DNA of 13,997 nt, taken from Chitinophagaceae bacterium (GTDB lineage Bacteria > Bacteroidota > Bacteroidia > Chitinophagales > Chitinophagaceae). Positions 13,935 to 13,997 of this stretch are shown here, piece after piece; position 1 is the first letter of the stretch; every line of letters starts with the position of its first letter. The stretch is taken from contig DPFD01000211.1 in the NCBI GenBank assembly GCA_003534175.1, forward strand, positions 1,725-15,721, in the 5' to 3' direction. The notes below the pieces were generated by a model, which was not told the origin of the DNA, made no database searches, and was given only the letters and a program-made list of their open reading frames with translations. The translations under genes were made by a program, and so were the position numbers.

Positions 13935-13942
13935 TATTTTTG
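13935..13942 (+). promoter_or_regulatory. -7 promoter element of the tRNA-Phe gene
   Basis: TATTTTTG is an exact TAnnTTTG match and ends 15 nt before the first base of the tRNA. Transcription would begin about 10 nt upstream of the mature 5' end, a normal precursor length. No TTG is found at the expected -33 position. Confidence 0.5.
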
Positions 13943-13957
13943 CTGCCCTAAAAGGAA

Positions 13958-13997
13958 GGTGCGGTAGCTCAGTCGGTAGAGCAAAGGACTGAAAATC
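13958..13997 (+). tRNA. tRNA-Phe (GAA), 3' part beyond the window
   Basis: The first 40 bases of a tRNA are present. They are the acceptor strand GGTGCGG (13958-13964), TA at positions 8-9, D-stem GCTC/GAGC (13967-13970 and 13979-13982) around loop AGTCGGTA, then the 5' anticodon stem AAGGA (13984-13988) and loop CTGAAAA (13989-13995). The anticodon GAA (13991-13993) reads Phe codons UUC/UUU. The 3' anticodon strand begins TC, pairing with GA, and the window then ends. The variable loop, T-arm and acceptor 3' strand are not visible, so integrity cannot be confirmed. Confidence 0.9.

Overview
This window reads as ordinary chromosomal DNA from a member of the Bacteroidota, probably near the Chitinophagales. 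The reasons are the protein styles (CysRS with a KMGKS loop, a short single-domain ManC, DnaN ending in MPLMLNS, RecQ with a long C-terminal extension), the near absence of Shine-Dalgarno sequences before start codons, and repeated copies of the Bacteroidota -7 promoter element TAnnTTTG just upstream of genes. No species can be named from sequence alone.

Layout. Positions 1-772 (+) hold the 3' part of an endonuclease/exonuclease/phosphatase-family gene cut by the window edge. It is followed by cysS (825-2315, +), a small unrecognised lipoprotein (2486-2836, +) and an AlkA-like DNA glycosylase (2992-3618, +). The glycosylase overlaps tail to tail with a free-methionine-R-sulfoxide reductase (3604-4080, -). 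recX (4192-4665, -) and dnaN (4776-5891, +) are divergent. After dnaN comes a tight three-gene unit with ATGA overlaps: a DUF2007/zinc-ribbon protein, kdsB and a DUF1569 protein (5956-7570, +). It converges on a methionine/kynurenine-type aminotransferase (7615-8757, -), which lies behind a small HNH nuclease with a hydrophobic N-terminus (8861-9220, -). Next is a kdsD-manC pair (11390 to 9324, -), divergent from recQ (11626-13881, +). The window ends inside a tRNA-Phe(GAA) gene (13958 onward, +).

Themes. Two functional groups recur. One is DNA maintenance: sliding clamp, RecX, RecQ, the alkylation glycosylase and the HNH protein. The other is envelope sugar precursors: KdsD makes arabinose-5-phosphate and KdsB makes CMP-Kdo for lipopolysaccharide, while ManC makes GDP-mannose. 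The Kdo steps are split between two transcription units, and kdsA and kdsC are not in the window.

Non-coding DNA. No stretch longer than 300 bases lacks a gene. The longest gap is the 235-bp kdsD/recQ intergenic region, which has two short palindromes. The gaps around the lipoprotein (2316-2485 and 2837-2991) are AT-rich and hold nothing I can identify. I found no convincing intrinsic terminators, no CRISPR array, no insertion sequence and no defence or other novel gene system. The items most worth a second look are modest: predicted near-leaderless promoters at three genes, an apparently membrane-anchored HNH nuclease, and the palindromes upstream of recQ.
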